Shown here: positions 43,820 to 52,223 of the stretch, one piece after another | How positions within the stretch are numbered: position 1 is the stretch's first letter | How the letters are laid out: the number at the start of each line of letters is the position of its first letter | Assembly: GCA_963791425.1 (NCBI GenBank) | Contig: CAWBSE010000003.1 | Span: forward strand, 620,001 to 684,000 | DNA: 64,000 nucleotides | Source of the DNA: DATBLE01 sp963791425 | GTDB taxonomy: Bacteria; Actinomycetota; Thermoleophilia; Gaiellales; Gaiellaceae | Direction of reading: 5' to 3' | Position numbers and translations under genes: made by a program | Notes under the pieces: generated by a model | Told to the model about the DNA's origin: nothing | The model's input: only the letters and a program-made list of their open reading frames with translations | Databases searched by the model: none

Positions 43820-44896
43820 CAGCCCTCCAGGCTCCCGATCACGGCGAGCCCGAACTCCGACGCGCGGGCGCCGTCGATCACGCGGTGGTCGAAGGTGACG
43901 GCGATCGTCCCGGTGCGACGGACGACGACCTCGCCGTCGCGGACGACGGGGCGCGGCGCGATCCGGCCGATGCCGAGGATCGCGACCTCCGGGTAGTTGA
44001 CGATCGGCGTGTGGAACAGCCCGGCGAGCTTCCCGGCGCTGGTCACGGTGAACGTCGAGCCGCGCAGCTCCTCCGGCTGGAGCTTGCCGGCGCGGGCGGC
44101 CTCGGCGAGGCGCTCGAGGTCGGCGGCGAGCTCCTCGACCGTTCGTGAGGCGCAGCCGCGGACGACCGGGACGACCAGCCCCTGCCCGGTCTGGACGGCG
44201 ACGCCGATGTCGTAGCGGTCGAGGTAGACGATCTCGTCGCCCTCGAGCCTGGCGTTCAGTTCCGGGTACTCCTGCAGCGCCGCCGCACACGCCTTCAGCA
44301 CGGTCGGGATCAGCAGCTTCAGGTCGAGGTTCTCGAAGTCGCACTCCTCGACCCAGGTGACGGGCGGGATCTCGCGGTGCGCGGTCGCCATGTGCTCGGC
44401 GATGAGGCGCCGGACGCCACGGAGCTTCTCGCGCCGTCCTTCGGCGGGCGTCGCGGAGCCGCGCACATCGTCCTCGGTGATCTGACCGTTGCCGCCCGTC
44501 CCGGTGACGGTGGCGAGGTCGACGCCGAGGTCCTGCGCGATCTTCCGGACGAGCGGAGTGGCGCGCACCCGATCCGTCTGGGGCGGGGCGACTACAGGAA
44601 CAGACCCCTTGGGGTCTTCCGCTGCCGGCTGAGGTGCAGGGACGTCAGGAGTCGGTTCGTCCTCGCCGATCACCACGAGCACCGTCCCGACCGCGGACGA
44701 CCTCGCCCTCGGCGACCAGGATCCGAGCGACCTTCCCCGCCGCGGGGGAGGGGATCTCGACCGTCGTCTTGTCGGTCTGCACCTCGACGAGCGGGTCGTC
44801 CTCGGCGATCTCCTGGCCCTCGACGACGAGCCAGCGGGCGATCTCGCCCTCGGTCAGGCCCTCGCCGAGGTCGGGGAGCTTGAACTCGTAGGCCAT
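43819..44896 (-). CDS. Dihydrolipoamide acyltransferase (E2) of a 2-oxoacid dehydrogenase complex, frame-broken
   Basis: About 358 residues after bridging a shift near 44692. Residues 1-75 are one lipoyl domain with the lipoylated lysine K43 in VEVQTDKTTVEIP; then a flexible Pro/Ala linker, a peripheral-subunit-binding domain (ATPLVRKIAQDLGVDLATV, TGTGGNGQITEDDV) and the catalytic domain ending with the DHRVIDGA motif (catalytic His and Asp). With the adjacent E1 genes it forms a pyruvate or branched-chain 2-oxoacid dehydrogenase. No E3 gene is seen in the window. Confidence 0.92.
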
Positions 44897-44898
44897 GC

Positions 44899-45870
44899 CT
44901 AGAACTCGTCGAGCAGCCGGCGCCCGGACGCGACGACCCGCTCGACCGACGGCATGTAGGCGTCCTCGATCTGCCAGTACGGGTAGGGGACGTCGAACCC
45001 GGTGACGCGGAGCACCGGCCCGCGCAGGTCGAGGATCGCCTTCTCGGCGATCACGGCCGCCAGCTCGGCGGCGAACCCGGCGACGCGCGGCGCCTCCTGC
45101 ACGATCACGACGCGCCCGGTCTTCGCGACCGACGCGAGCAGCGTCTCCTCGTCCAGCGGCTTCAACGACCGAACGTCGAGCACCTCGACCGACGCGCCGA
45201 GCTCGTCGGCTGCCGACTCGGCGATCGGCACCATCGCCCCGTAGGCGACGATCGTGAGATCGGTGCCTTCGCGGGCGACGCGCATCGACCCGAGCGGGAC
45301 GACGTGCTCGCCGTCCGGCACCTCGCCGCGGGCCGTCCGGTAGACGAACTTCGGCTCGAGGATCACGACCGGGTCGGGATCGCGGATCGCCGCGGCGAGC
45401 AGGCCCTTCGCGTCGGCGGGCGTCGAGGGGATCGCGACCTTCACGCCGGGCGTGTGCACGTAGTACGCCTCGGGCGAGTCGTCGTGGCACTCGGGCGCAC
45501 GCACGCCGCCGCCGTACGGCATGCGGATGACGAGCGGGAACTCCATCCCGCCGCGCGTGCGCCAGCGGTAGCGGCCGACGTGGTTGATCAGCTGGTCGAG
45601 GCAGGGATACGAAAACGCGTCGTACTGCATCTCGACGACGGGCCGGAAGCCGGCCATGCAGAGCCCGATCGCCGTGCCGAGAATGCCGGCCTCGGCGAGC
45701 GGCGTGTCGACGCAGCGGTCGGCGCCGAACGTGTCGCGCAGCCCGGCGGTCGCGCGGAAGACGCCCCCGGCGCGGCCGACGTCCTCGCCCATCACCATCA
45801 CCGAATCGTCGCGCGCGAGCTCGGTGTGCAGACAGTCGTTCACCGCCTCGAGCAGGGTGAGCTCAGCCAA
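44899..45870 (-). CDS. 2-Oxoacid dehydrogenase E1 component, beta subunit
   Basis: 323 residues from a TTG at 45870 that overlaps the alpha stop by eight bases. Typical features: LLEAVNDCLHTELARDDSVMVMGEDVG, TAIGLCMAGFRPVVEMQYDAFSYP-type region (positions ~68-90), RMPYGGGVRAPECHDDSPEAY with the conserved histidine, and ILEPKFVYR. The sequence fits the pyruvate/branched-chain (BkdAB, AcoB-like) group; substrate is undecided. Confidence 0.93.
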   Translation of the reverse strand: MAELTLLEAVNDCLHTELARDDSVMVMGEDVGRAGGVFRATAGLRDTFGADRCVDTPLAEAGILGTAIGLCMAGFRPVVEMQYDAFSYPCLDQLINHVGRYRWRTRGGMEFPLVIRMPYGGGVRAPECHDDSPEAYYVHTPGVKVAIPSTPADAKGLLAAAIRDPDPVVILEPKFVYRTARGEVPDGEHVVPLGSMRVAREGTDLTIVAYGAMVPIAESAADELGASVEVLDVRSLKPLDEETLLASVAKTGRVVIVQEAPRVAGFAAELAAVIAEKAILDLRGPVLRVTGFDVPYPYWQIEDAYMPSVERVVASGRRLLDEF

Positions 45871-46910
45871 GCCAGCCCTCCCGCAACGTCGGCGGCGGGT
45901 CGACGTACGCGTACTCGAAGATCAGCGCGGGATCGGCCGGCGGCTCGGCCTCGGCCGCGGTGATCCCCGCGCGCATGAGCTCCGTCGCCTCCGCCTTCAC
46001 GCGCTCGGCGGTCTCGTCGTCGAGCAGACCGAGCCGGCGCAGGTACCCCTCGTAGCGGCCGACGCACTCGTGCTGCCTCGCCTCCTCGACCCGGTCCTGG
46101 TCGATGTAGACGCTCGGGTCGTCGGCGGTGGCGTGCGGCGCAGAGCGGTACGTGACCGCCTCGATGAACGTCGGGCCGTCGCCGGCGCGCGCCCGTGCGA
46201 CCGCGTCGCGCGTCGCCTCGTACACCGCGAGCACGTCGGCGCCGTCGACCCGCACGCCCGGCATCCCGTAGCCGATCGCCTTGTCGGCGAGCGTCGGCGC
46301 GGCGGTCTGCGATGACAGCGGCGTCGAGATCGCCCACTGGTTGTTGTTGCAGAAGAGGATCAGCGGCGCGCGCATCACACCGGCGAAGTTCGCGCCCTCG
46401 TGGAACGCGCCCTCCGAGGTCGCCCCGTCGCCGAAGTACGTGATCGTCACGGTCGGCTCGCCGCGCAGCTTCTTCCCCCACGCGAGCCCGGCCGCGTGCG
46501 GAACGTGCGTCGCGATCGGGACGCAGAGCGACGCGATGTTGTAGTCGAGCGGGTTCCACCAGCCGGCCGGATGGCCGCGCCACCAGGAGAGCACCGTCTC
46601 CGGCGGCATCCCGCGCAGCAGGCCGATCGCCGACTCGCGGTAACTCGGGAAGATCCAGTCGTCGCGCGTCAGCGCGTACGACGAGCCGACCTGCATCGCC
46701 TCGTGGTTCCAGAAGATCGCGTAGGTGCCGATGCGGCCCTGGCGGTGGTAGACGACCGAGCGCTCGTCGTAGGTGCGGAGGAGGACGAGTTGCCGGTAGA
46801 GCTCGAGAAAGTCGCTCTCGTCGAGGCCGTCGACCCCACCGTCGCGGAACGGACTCCCCGTCGCCGATCACACGGCGAAGCCCACGCTCGGCAGGAAGAA
46901 CCTGAGCCAT
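45863..46910 (-). CDS. 2-Oxoacid dehydrogenase E1 component, alpha subunit, frame-broken
   Basis: About 349 residues after removing an apparent extra base near 46854. The restored N-terminus (RVIGDGE, then FRDGGVDGLDESDFLELYRQ) joins LLRTYDERSVVYHRQGRIGTY. The TPP-binding motif runs from YFGDGATSEGAFHEG to CNNNQWAIS, and the phosphorylation-loop region RSAPHATADDPSVYID resembles branched-chain E1 alpha, where YR(S/T)xxHxTxDD is conserved. That favours a branched-chain keto acid dehydrogenase, moderately. ATG 46910 overlaps the lipid kinase stop (TGATG). Confidence 0.9.
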
Positions 46911-47765
46911 CAGCGGGCGATGCTACCGACCAGGACCGAGACCGCGTCCCGCTCGGCCTCGAAGACCGCCTCGGTGACATCGCCGAGGTCCTCGCCGTCG
47001 GCCTCGAGCGGCAGCGGCTCGTCGCAGACCACGCGAAAGCCGTCGACGTCGTGGCCGTGCAGGACGCCGGGGAGATCGACGATTCCCCGGCCGGAGACGG
47101 CGCGGGCGAAGATACGAAACGCGATCGTCGCATTGCTCCGTTCCGGGGCGACGAAGTCGAGGCCGAGCTCGAAGTCGCGCCTTGGGCGAGAAGCGAAACG
47201 ACCTCGGCCCGGCGTACGTGAACACCGAATCGTTCGAGACGAAGAGCATCGCCGCCCGGCCGACGTCGCCGATCTCGAACCGGGACGGGTAGCGCCGCGA
47301 CAGCCTCCGCACCGCGACGCGCGTGTACGCGAGGTCGCCGCGCCGCTTGCCGTCACCGGCGCGCTTCATCGTCTCCAGCTCGCGGACGGTCTCGGAGTCG
47401 ACCCCGATGCCGGCCGCGAACGAGAAGCGCCGGCCGTTGACCCGCCCGAGCGAGATCCGTCGTTCGTGGACGGCCTCTGCCGGGTCGCGCGGCACGCGGA
47501 GCGCGCGGGCGAGCACGTTCGTGTGCCCGCCGGGGACGATCCCGAGCGGCTTGCGAGCAGGCAGTCCGTTCAGCACCTCGTTGACGAGTCCGTCGCCGCC
47601 GTAGACGAACACGGCGTCGCCCTGCGCCGCGGCCGCCAACTCGGTCGCGTGGCCCTTGCGCTCGGTGAGCAGCGTCTCGACCGTGTCGAGCTTTTCCTCG
47701 AGCGCGCGCACCTGCTCCTCGGACACCCGGGTCGCGAACGGATTGACGATCAGCGTGACCTTCAT
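46910..47765 (-). CDS. Diacylglycerol/sphingosine kinase family lipid kinase, frame-broken
   Basis: About 285 residues after bridging a shift near 47182. Starts MKVTLIVNPFATRVSEEQ, then the nucleotide-binding GGDGLVNEVLNGL, where the usual GGDGT threonine is leucine, followed by LGIVPGGHTNVLARAL and the C-terminal beta domain (ISLGRVNGRRFSFAAGIGVD, FRVVCDEPLPLEADGEDLG). The family phosphorylates lipids such as diacylglycerol. The altered GGDG loop may change ATP use. ATGA overlap with the TetR gene. Confidence 0.82.
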
Positions 47766-48337
47766 GCCGGAGTCGAGTATCCACGCATTCCGTCGACGAG
47801 TTGCGCGAGGAAGCGGTCGGCGAGCGCGTCGGTGTCGCGGCCGGGCTGCAGCCAGGTGTAGGCCCAGTTCGCCGCGGAGAGCAGCAGCAGCGCGGCGGCG
47901 TTCTCGTCGAGGTCGGAGCGGAGGTCGCCGAGGTCGCGGCCTTCCCGGACGAGATCGCGGACGCGCTCCTCGTAGCGCCGCCGCTCGGCGACGAACTCGT
48001 CGAGCCGGGCGCCCTCGAGGTACCGCCACTCCTGGACGAAGACGGTGGCGATGTCGAGTTGCTCGGCGACGACGCGCAGGTGGCCGCGTAGCGCGAGGCG
48101 GATCTTCTCGATCGGCGGGGCGTCGTCGGGGATCGCGTCGAGCGAGCCGTGGAAGGCGGCCGCGCCCTCCATCAGCGCGTCGTAGAGCAGGTCCTCCTTC
48201 GACGCGATGTGCGAGTAGAGCGAGCCCTTCTGCACGCCGAGCGCGTCGGCCAGGTCGCCGATCGACGTGCCGTTGTAGCCCTTCTGCGCGAAGAGCCTGA
48301 CGGCGTGGCGGGTGAGCTCCGACCGGCGGGTGGACAT
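47762..48337 (-). CDS. TetR family regulator, probable PaaR-type repressor of phenylacetate genes
   Basis: 191 residues. N-terminal HTH: RHAVRLFAQKGYNGTSIGDLADALGVQKGSLYSHIASKEDLL. The C-terminal ligand domain is helical with the FVQEWRYLEGARLDEF and ANWAYTWLQPG segments. It is divergent from paaABCD with 47 bases between the starts, and a palindrome of the PaaR type (48350-48363) lies in the gap. Its own -10-like TAGCCT (48352-48347) overlaps the palindrome, so autoregulation is expected. It also heads the operon of lipid kinase and 2-oxoacid dehydrogenase genes. In the known PaaR systems phenylacetyl-CoA is the inducer. Confidence 0.85.
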   Translation of the reverse strand: MSTRRSELTRHAVRLFAQKGYNGTSIGDLADALGVQKGSLYSHIASKEDLLYDALMEGAAAFHGSLDAIPDDAPPIEKIRLALRGHLRVVAEQLDIATVFVQEWRYLEGARLDEFVAERRRYEERVRDLVREGRDLGDLRSDLDENAAALLLLSAANWAYTWLQPGRDTDALADRFLAQLVDGMRGYSTPA

Positions 48338-48349
48338 GGTACGGTCAGG

Positions 48350-48363
48350 CTAACGATCGTTCG
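48350..48363. promoter_or_regulatory. Palindromic operator, PaaR/TetR type (CTAACGATCGTTCG)
   Basis: The core AACGATCGTT is a perfect 10-bp palindrome, and the 14 bases fit the pattern CNAACGNNCGTTNG that I recall as the binding site of PaaR in Thermus. It overlaps the -10-like box of the TetR gene and lies 21 bases upstream of the paaA GTG, so binding should block both directions. The paaA ribosome site (AGGAGGG, 48369-48375) follows. Confidence 0.65.
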
Positions 48364-48384
48364 GCAGCAGGAGGGCGACACCCC

Positions 48385-49278
48385 GTGACGGAGCAGGAAT
48401 TCCTCGAGTACGTGCAGTCGGGCGGCCAGGTCGAGGTCGACGACTGGATGCCGGACGAGTATCGGTCGAAGCTGATCAAGTTCATCGAGATGCACGGCAA
48501 CTCGGAGTTGATGGGCGTGTTGCCCGAGCGCGAGTGGATCCTCCGTGCCCCGAACCTCCAGCGCAAGCTCGCGCTCACCGCGAAGGTGCAGGACGAGGTC
48601 GGCCACTCGCAGCTGATCTACCGCGTCGTCGAGGATCTCGGCAAGCCGCGCGCCCAGTGCCTCGCCGACCTGATCTCCGGCAAGTCGAAGTTCCACAACG
48701 TCTTCCACTACCCGACGAAGACCTGGGGCGATGTCGGCGTGATCGCCTGGCTGGTCGACGCGGCCGCGATCATCAGCCAGAAGGCGCTGCTCAAGTGCTC
48801 GTACGCGCCGTACGCGCGGATCATGAAGAAGATCTGCTGGGAGGAGTCGTTCCACATCCTCCACGGGCGCGACGTGATCTTGACGCTCATGAACGGGACT
48901 GCCGAGCAGCGGGAACTCGTCCAGGAGGCGCTGACGCGCTGGTGGGGGCCGCTGATGCAGTTTCACGGCAACCCGATCCCGGCCGCCGAGGATCCGGTCG
49001 TCCAGTGGCGGATCAAGACGCAGGGGAACGAGGAGGCGCGCCAGCAGTTCCTCGACGGCTACGTCCCGCAGATCTGGGAGCTCGGCCTGACCGTGCCGGA
49101 TCCGAAGCTGCGCAAGAACGACGAGGGCGTCTGGGAGTACACGGAGCCCGACTGGGACGAGCTGCGGTCGGTCGTCACCGGCCACGGCCCGATGACCGCC
49201 GAGCGCCTCGAGTTCCGGCGCGTGTCGCGCGAGGAGACCGACTGGGTCCGCCGCGTCATGCTCGCCGAAGCGGCGTGA
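48385..49278 (+). CDS. paaA: Phenylacetyl-CoA 1,2-epoxidase, catalytic subunit PaaA
   Basis: Di-iron oxygenase subunit that epoxidises the ring of phenylacetyl-CoA. 297 residues from GTG 48385 with AGGAGGG nine bases upstream. Iron-ligand motifs are seen as E..(x2)H in KVQDEVGHSQLIY and in WEESFHILHGRDV. LPEREWILRAPNLQRKLALT and HYPTKTWGDVGVIAWLVDAA are characteristic of PaaA. First gene of paaABCD; paaB overlaps as GTGA. Confidence 0.97.
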   Translation: MTEQEFLEYVQSGGQVEVDDWMPDEYRSKLIKFIEMHGNSELMGVLPEREWILRAPNLQRKLALTAKVQDEVGHSQLIYRVVEDLGKPRAQCLADLISGKSKFHNVFHYPTKTWGDVGVIAWLVDAAAIISQKALLKCSYAPYARIMKKICWEESFHILHGRDVILTLMNGTAEQRELVQEALTRWWGPLMQFHGNPIPAAEDPVVQWRIKTQGNEEARQQFLDGYVPQIWELGLTVPDPKLRKNDEGVWEYTEPDWDELRSVVTGHGPMTAERLEFRRVSREETDWVRRVMLAEAA

Positions 49279-49565
49279 GCGTCTACGAGGTCTTCCGGCA
49301 GGAGCGGAAGGGCGTCGCGTTCGAGCACGCCGGCTCGGTGATCGCCCCGGACGACGCGTTCGCGCGGATCTACGCGCACGAGCAGTACGGCCGCCGCGGC
49401 GAGTCGGCGGCGCTGTGGGTCATCCCCCGCGAGTCGATCCTCGAGGACGAGGCGTTCGTCGACGAGCTCGGCCGGAACTACCACCGCGTGGACGGCTACT
49501 CCCTGAAGGCGAAGCTGAAGGAGGCGCGTGAACGCGCAGGAACAGCTGCTGCTGGGGATCGCTGA
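49275..49565 (+). CDS. paaB: Phenylacetyl-CoA epoxidase subunit PaaB
   Basis: 96-residue small structural subunit that bridges PaaA-PaaC dimers. Starts at GTG 49275 with SVYEVFRQERKGVAFEHAGSV and contains APDDAFARIYAHEQYGRRGE and SALWVIPRESI, all typical. The 3' end overlaps the paaC start by 38 bases. Confidence 0.95.
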   Translation: MSVYEVFRQERKGVAFEHAGSVIAPDDAFARIYAHEQYGRRGESAALWVIPRESILEDEAFVDELGRNYHRVDGYSLKAKLKEARERAGTAAAGDR

Positions 49566-50158
49566 CGACGAGCTGATCCTCGGCTGGCGCGACTCCGAAT
49601 GGACGGGAATCGCGCCCGTGCTGGAGGAGGATGTCGCGTTCTCGTCGATCGCCCAGAACGAGATCGGCCACGCGCGGGCGATCTACCAGCTGCTTTCCGA
49701 CGACGCGGACGCGCTCGCGTTCGACCGTGCGCCGGACGAGTACCGCTCGTCGCAGCTGGCCGAGCTGCGGTTCGTGCCCGACTGGGCGCGGACGATCGCG
49801 CGGCGCGTCCTCTACGAGGCGGCCGACGAACTGCGCCTCGAGACGCTGATGGCGTCGCCCGACGCGGCGGTCGCCGGCCTCGCCGCGAAGATCGACCGCG
49901 AGGAGGCGTACCACCGGATGCACGCCGAGATGTGGCACGACCGGCTGCGTGACGAGCCCCGGTTCCACGAGGCGCTGGCCGAGCTGTGGCCGTACGCGCT
50001 CGGCGTCGTCGAGCCCGTGCTGCGTCCTGCGCTCGCGTGCCCGCTTCGGTCTCCCGGACACCGACCCCGTCGAACGGGGAGCACACGTCGCCGAATGGCC
50101 GGCGCTCTGGGACGAGATGACCGAGGTGCGCCGGTCGGTCCCGGGCGCGACGTGGTAA
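49528..50158 (+). CDS. paaC: Phenylacetyl-CoA epoxidase structural subunit PaaC, frame-broken
   Basis: About 210 residues after restoring one base near 50036. The N-terminal frame has LLLGIADDELILGWRDSEWTGIAPVLEEDVAFSS-type sequence and IAQNEIGHARAIYQLL; the C-terminal frame ends ARFGLPDTDPVERGAHVAEW then LWDEMTEVRRSVPGATW. Without the correction the frame reads on into paaD and looks like a PaaC-PaaD fusion, which is an artefact: the restored paaC has its own stop at 50156-50158. PaaC is the non-catalytic ferritin-like partner of PaaA. Confidence 0.92.
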
Positions 50159-50637
50159 CCGCCGAGGCGGTCTGGTCGGCGCTGGCCGAGGTCGAGGACC
50201 CGGAGATCCCGGTGATCTCGCTGGTCGACCTCGGCGTCATCCGCGACGTACAGGTCGACGGCAACCGAGTCCACGTCGAGTTCACGCCGACGTTCCTCGG
50301 CTGCCCCGCGCTCGAGTACATGCGCTCCCACATGGAGGACGCGATCGAGGCCCTCGGCGCCGAGGCCGACGTCGAGGTCGTCATGGACGACTCGTGGTCG
50401 ACCGACAAGATCACCCCGGAGGGCCGCGAGAAGCTCCGCGCCGCCGGCTTCGCTCCGCCGGCCCCGCGCGAGGCGAGCGCCCCGAAGCTCGTCCAGCTGC
50501 AGAGCAACGTGTTTCGCTGCCCGTACTGCGGCTCGACCGAGACGAAGCTCGAGAACATCTTCGGCCCGACCCCGTGCCGGTCGATCCGCTACTGCGCGAG
50601 CTGCCGCCAGCCGTTCGAGCAGTTCAAGACGATCTAG
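50152..50637 (+). CDS. paaD: Phenylacetate degradation protein PaaD (MIP18/DUF59 domain with zinc ribbon)
   Basis: 161 residues from GTG 50152, overlapping paaC by seven bases. The N-terminal DUF59 domain (WSALAEVEDPEIPVISLVDLG, then FTPTFLGCPALEYM with the conserved cysteine) is followed by a four-cysteine zinc ribbon (FRCPYCGS and RYCASCRQPFEQF). PaaD helps mature Fe-S/metal centres of the epoxidase. The reductase paaE and the downstream paa genes are absent from this locus. Confidence 0.95.
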   Translation: MVTAEAVWSALAEVEDPEIPVISLVDLGVIRDVQVDGNRVHVEFTPTFLGCPALEYMRSHMEDAIEALGAEADVEVVMDDSWSTDKITPEGREKLRAAGFAPPAPREASAPKLVQLQSNVFRCPYCGSTETKLENIFGPTPCRSIRYCASCRQPFEQFKTI

Positions 50638-50742
50638 CGCCCTCCACCGGCGTCCCAGACCGCACCGAAACCGAGAGCCCGCCGCGCCACTCTGCCGCCA
50701 GTCTATGCCGCTTCGCGCTGTCCGACCCGGGCGGCCGCGGCG

Positions 50743-51804
50743 TCACGATCCCACCCAGCCACTGCGGTTGTGCACCGTGAAGCGCTGTGTGCGCGAGGCG
50801 GAGCCACCGCGGCTGTCCTTTGCGGTGACGATCAGGTCGTAGACACCGTCACGGAGGGTGCGCGTGTCGAACGGCCGCGCCGACAGCCTGACGTGGTACG
50901 CGCCGTGCTGGAGGTACGAGTAGTGCTGTCCGAAGACCGCCATGTTCTGGAACGTGCCGCGTGCATACACGGCCCAGAAGGCGGCAGGGGCGGGAATCGT
51001 CGACCGGAAATCGAGCGCGATGCGCTCGGGGACGACCACCTTCCCCGTCCAGAACTGGACCCGCCACGTGACGAGCGCCGGCGTCGTCGGCATGTCGCGC
51101 CAGATGCCCAGCGCAGGGACGGTCGGAAGGTCGGACACACCCGCCTGCATCTCGACGCGGCCGCGGACGAAGTTCGCCAGGCACCCGCCCGGCATGTCGA
51201 GCGCGTCAATGGAGATCGAATCCAGGTGCGGCGACGTGGTGTCGGTGTAGGGGGCGAGCCGCCCAGGGGCGAGCGGATTGACCGGCCGGCCGCCGATCTC
51301 CACGGTCAGGTGCACGTGCGCGGCGGGCCTCACGATGTGCCCGAGGACCGTCTCGTACGCGGTGACGTGCCCGCCTACGCGGACGGCCGGCTTGATGTGC
51401 CAGTAGTCGAAGCGCACGCCGTCGCCCGTGTCGACCTGCACGTGCCAGTCCTCGCGCTTCTCGGCCGCGACCACGCTGCCGGAGGCGACCGGATAGACGG
51501 CGGTGCCGTTCGGAGCACTGATGTCCACACCCTCGTGGAAGTTGAAGGTGCCGCCGCCGTGCATGAGCGTCTCACGCGTCGGCGGACCGGTGAAGACGGT
51601 GCGCGGATCGCCGAAGAACCCACGCACGGGGTGCTCCTGGTGAAATGGCTTGACCGGATATCCGAACGAGCCCGAGGCACGTGCTCCGACCGCCCGCTGT
51701 CCCGCGGCCTGGGGCATGCAGGTCTGTCCGAGCGCCGCGCATGCCGCGAGAGCAACGATGAGTGCGAGGCGAAGAGCTCTGATATGTGGCGAGATGGTGG
51801 CCAT
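50743..51804 (-). CDS. Secreted M23 family metallopeptidase
   Basis: About 353 residues from ATG 51804 (MATISPHIRALRLALIVALA), with a signal sequence ending near a cysteine-containing AACAALGQTCMPQAAG. Zinc ligands of the M23 (LytM) family are intact: FHEGVDISAPNG (His and Asp) and AAHVHLTVEIGG (HxH). Residues ~215-353 form a C-terminal beta-rich domain (DLIVTAKDSRGGSASRTQRF). A peptidoglycan endopeptidase is likely. An upstream GTG (51843) would add 13 residues. The gap from paaD (105 bases) shows no feature. Confidence 0.85.
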   Translation of the reverse strand: MATISPHIRALRLALIVALAACAALGQTCMPQAAGQRAVGARASGSFGYPVKPFHQEHPVRGFFGDPRTVFTGPPTRETLMHGGGTFNFHEGVDISAPNGTAVYPVASGSVVAAEKREDWHVQVDTGDGVRFDYWHIKPAVRVGGHVTAYETVLGHIVRPAAHVHLTVEIGGRPVNPLAPGRLAPYTDTTSPHLDSISIDALDMPGGCLANFVRGRVEMQAGVSDLPTVPALGIWRDMPTTPALVTWRVQFWTGKVVVPERIALDFRSTIPAPAAFWAVYARGTFQNMAVFGQHYSYLQHGAYHVRLSARPFDTRTLRDGVYDLIVTAKDSRGGSASRTQRFTVHNRSGWVGS

Positions 51805-51878
51805 GTGAGGCACGGTCGGCCAGTGGGCCAACCGAACGGTCACAGACGCCCAATGCTGCGCTAACGACGTGCTGCTGA

Positions 51879-52223
51879 CTAGCGGTGCGGCTCGACGACG
51901 AACGCGGCGACGTCGGCGATCTCGCGGGCAGTGAGCGTCCGCGCGTACGCGGGCATGTCGGCGCCGCCGTTGCGGAGGCGCGCGACCACCTGAGAGAGGG
52001 ACAGCGCGGTCGAGTCGAGCGGCGGACCGATCACGCCTCTCGTCCCGGCCGCCTCCGACCTATGGCAAGTACCACAGCCGGCGCTGATGAAGACTCCCTT
52101 CCCCTCTGCAGGGTCGGGGCCGGATGAGGGCCTCGCCGAGCCCCCACAGCCCGTGAGCACCGAGAGGACGGCGGCGCCGACGGCGAGGCCTGCCCAACAA
52201 CGTCTCCCTGCCGCCACGGTCAC
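51879..52223 (-). CDS. Lipoprotein monohaem cytochrome c, third gene of the STAND operon
   Basis: 114 residues from GTG 52223. Lipoprotein signal with lipobox LTGC (modified C26), then a class I cytochrome c fold: GKGVFISAGCGTCH with CGTCH at 50-54, VIGPPLD, and axial Met90 in ADMPAY, ending in the usual C-terminal helix (TAREIADVAAFV). It would sit on the outer face of the membrane. Translation is coupled to the WD40 gene by a GTGA overlap (52220-52223), so it belongs to the operon SARP-SIR2 / STAND-WD40 / cytochrome c. The reason a regulator-type operon should include a cytochrome is not known. Confidence 0.85.
   Translation of the reverse strand: MTVAAGRRCWAGLAVGAAVLSVLTGCGGSARPSSGPDPAEGKGVFISAGCGTCHRSEAAGTRGVIGPPLDSTALSLSQVVARLRNGGADMPAYARTLTAREIADVAAFVVEPHR

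Noticed and set aside
49528..50637. Apparent PaaC-PaaD fusion protein
   Set aside because: It comes from one missing base near 50036. The correct PaaC C-terminus is present in another frame with its own stop, and paaD has its own GTG start.
50638..50742. Possible terminator or small RNA between paaD and the M23 gene
   Set aside because: The gap is GC-rich but no convincing stem-loop followed by a T-run was seen.
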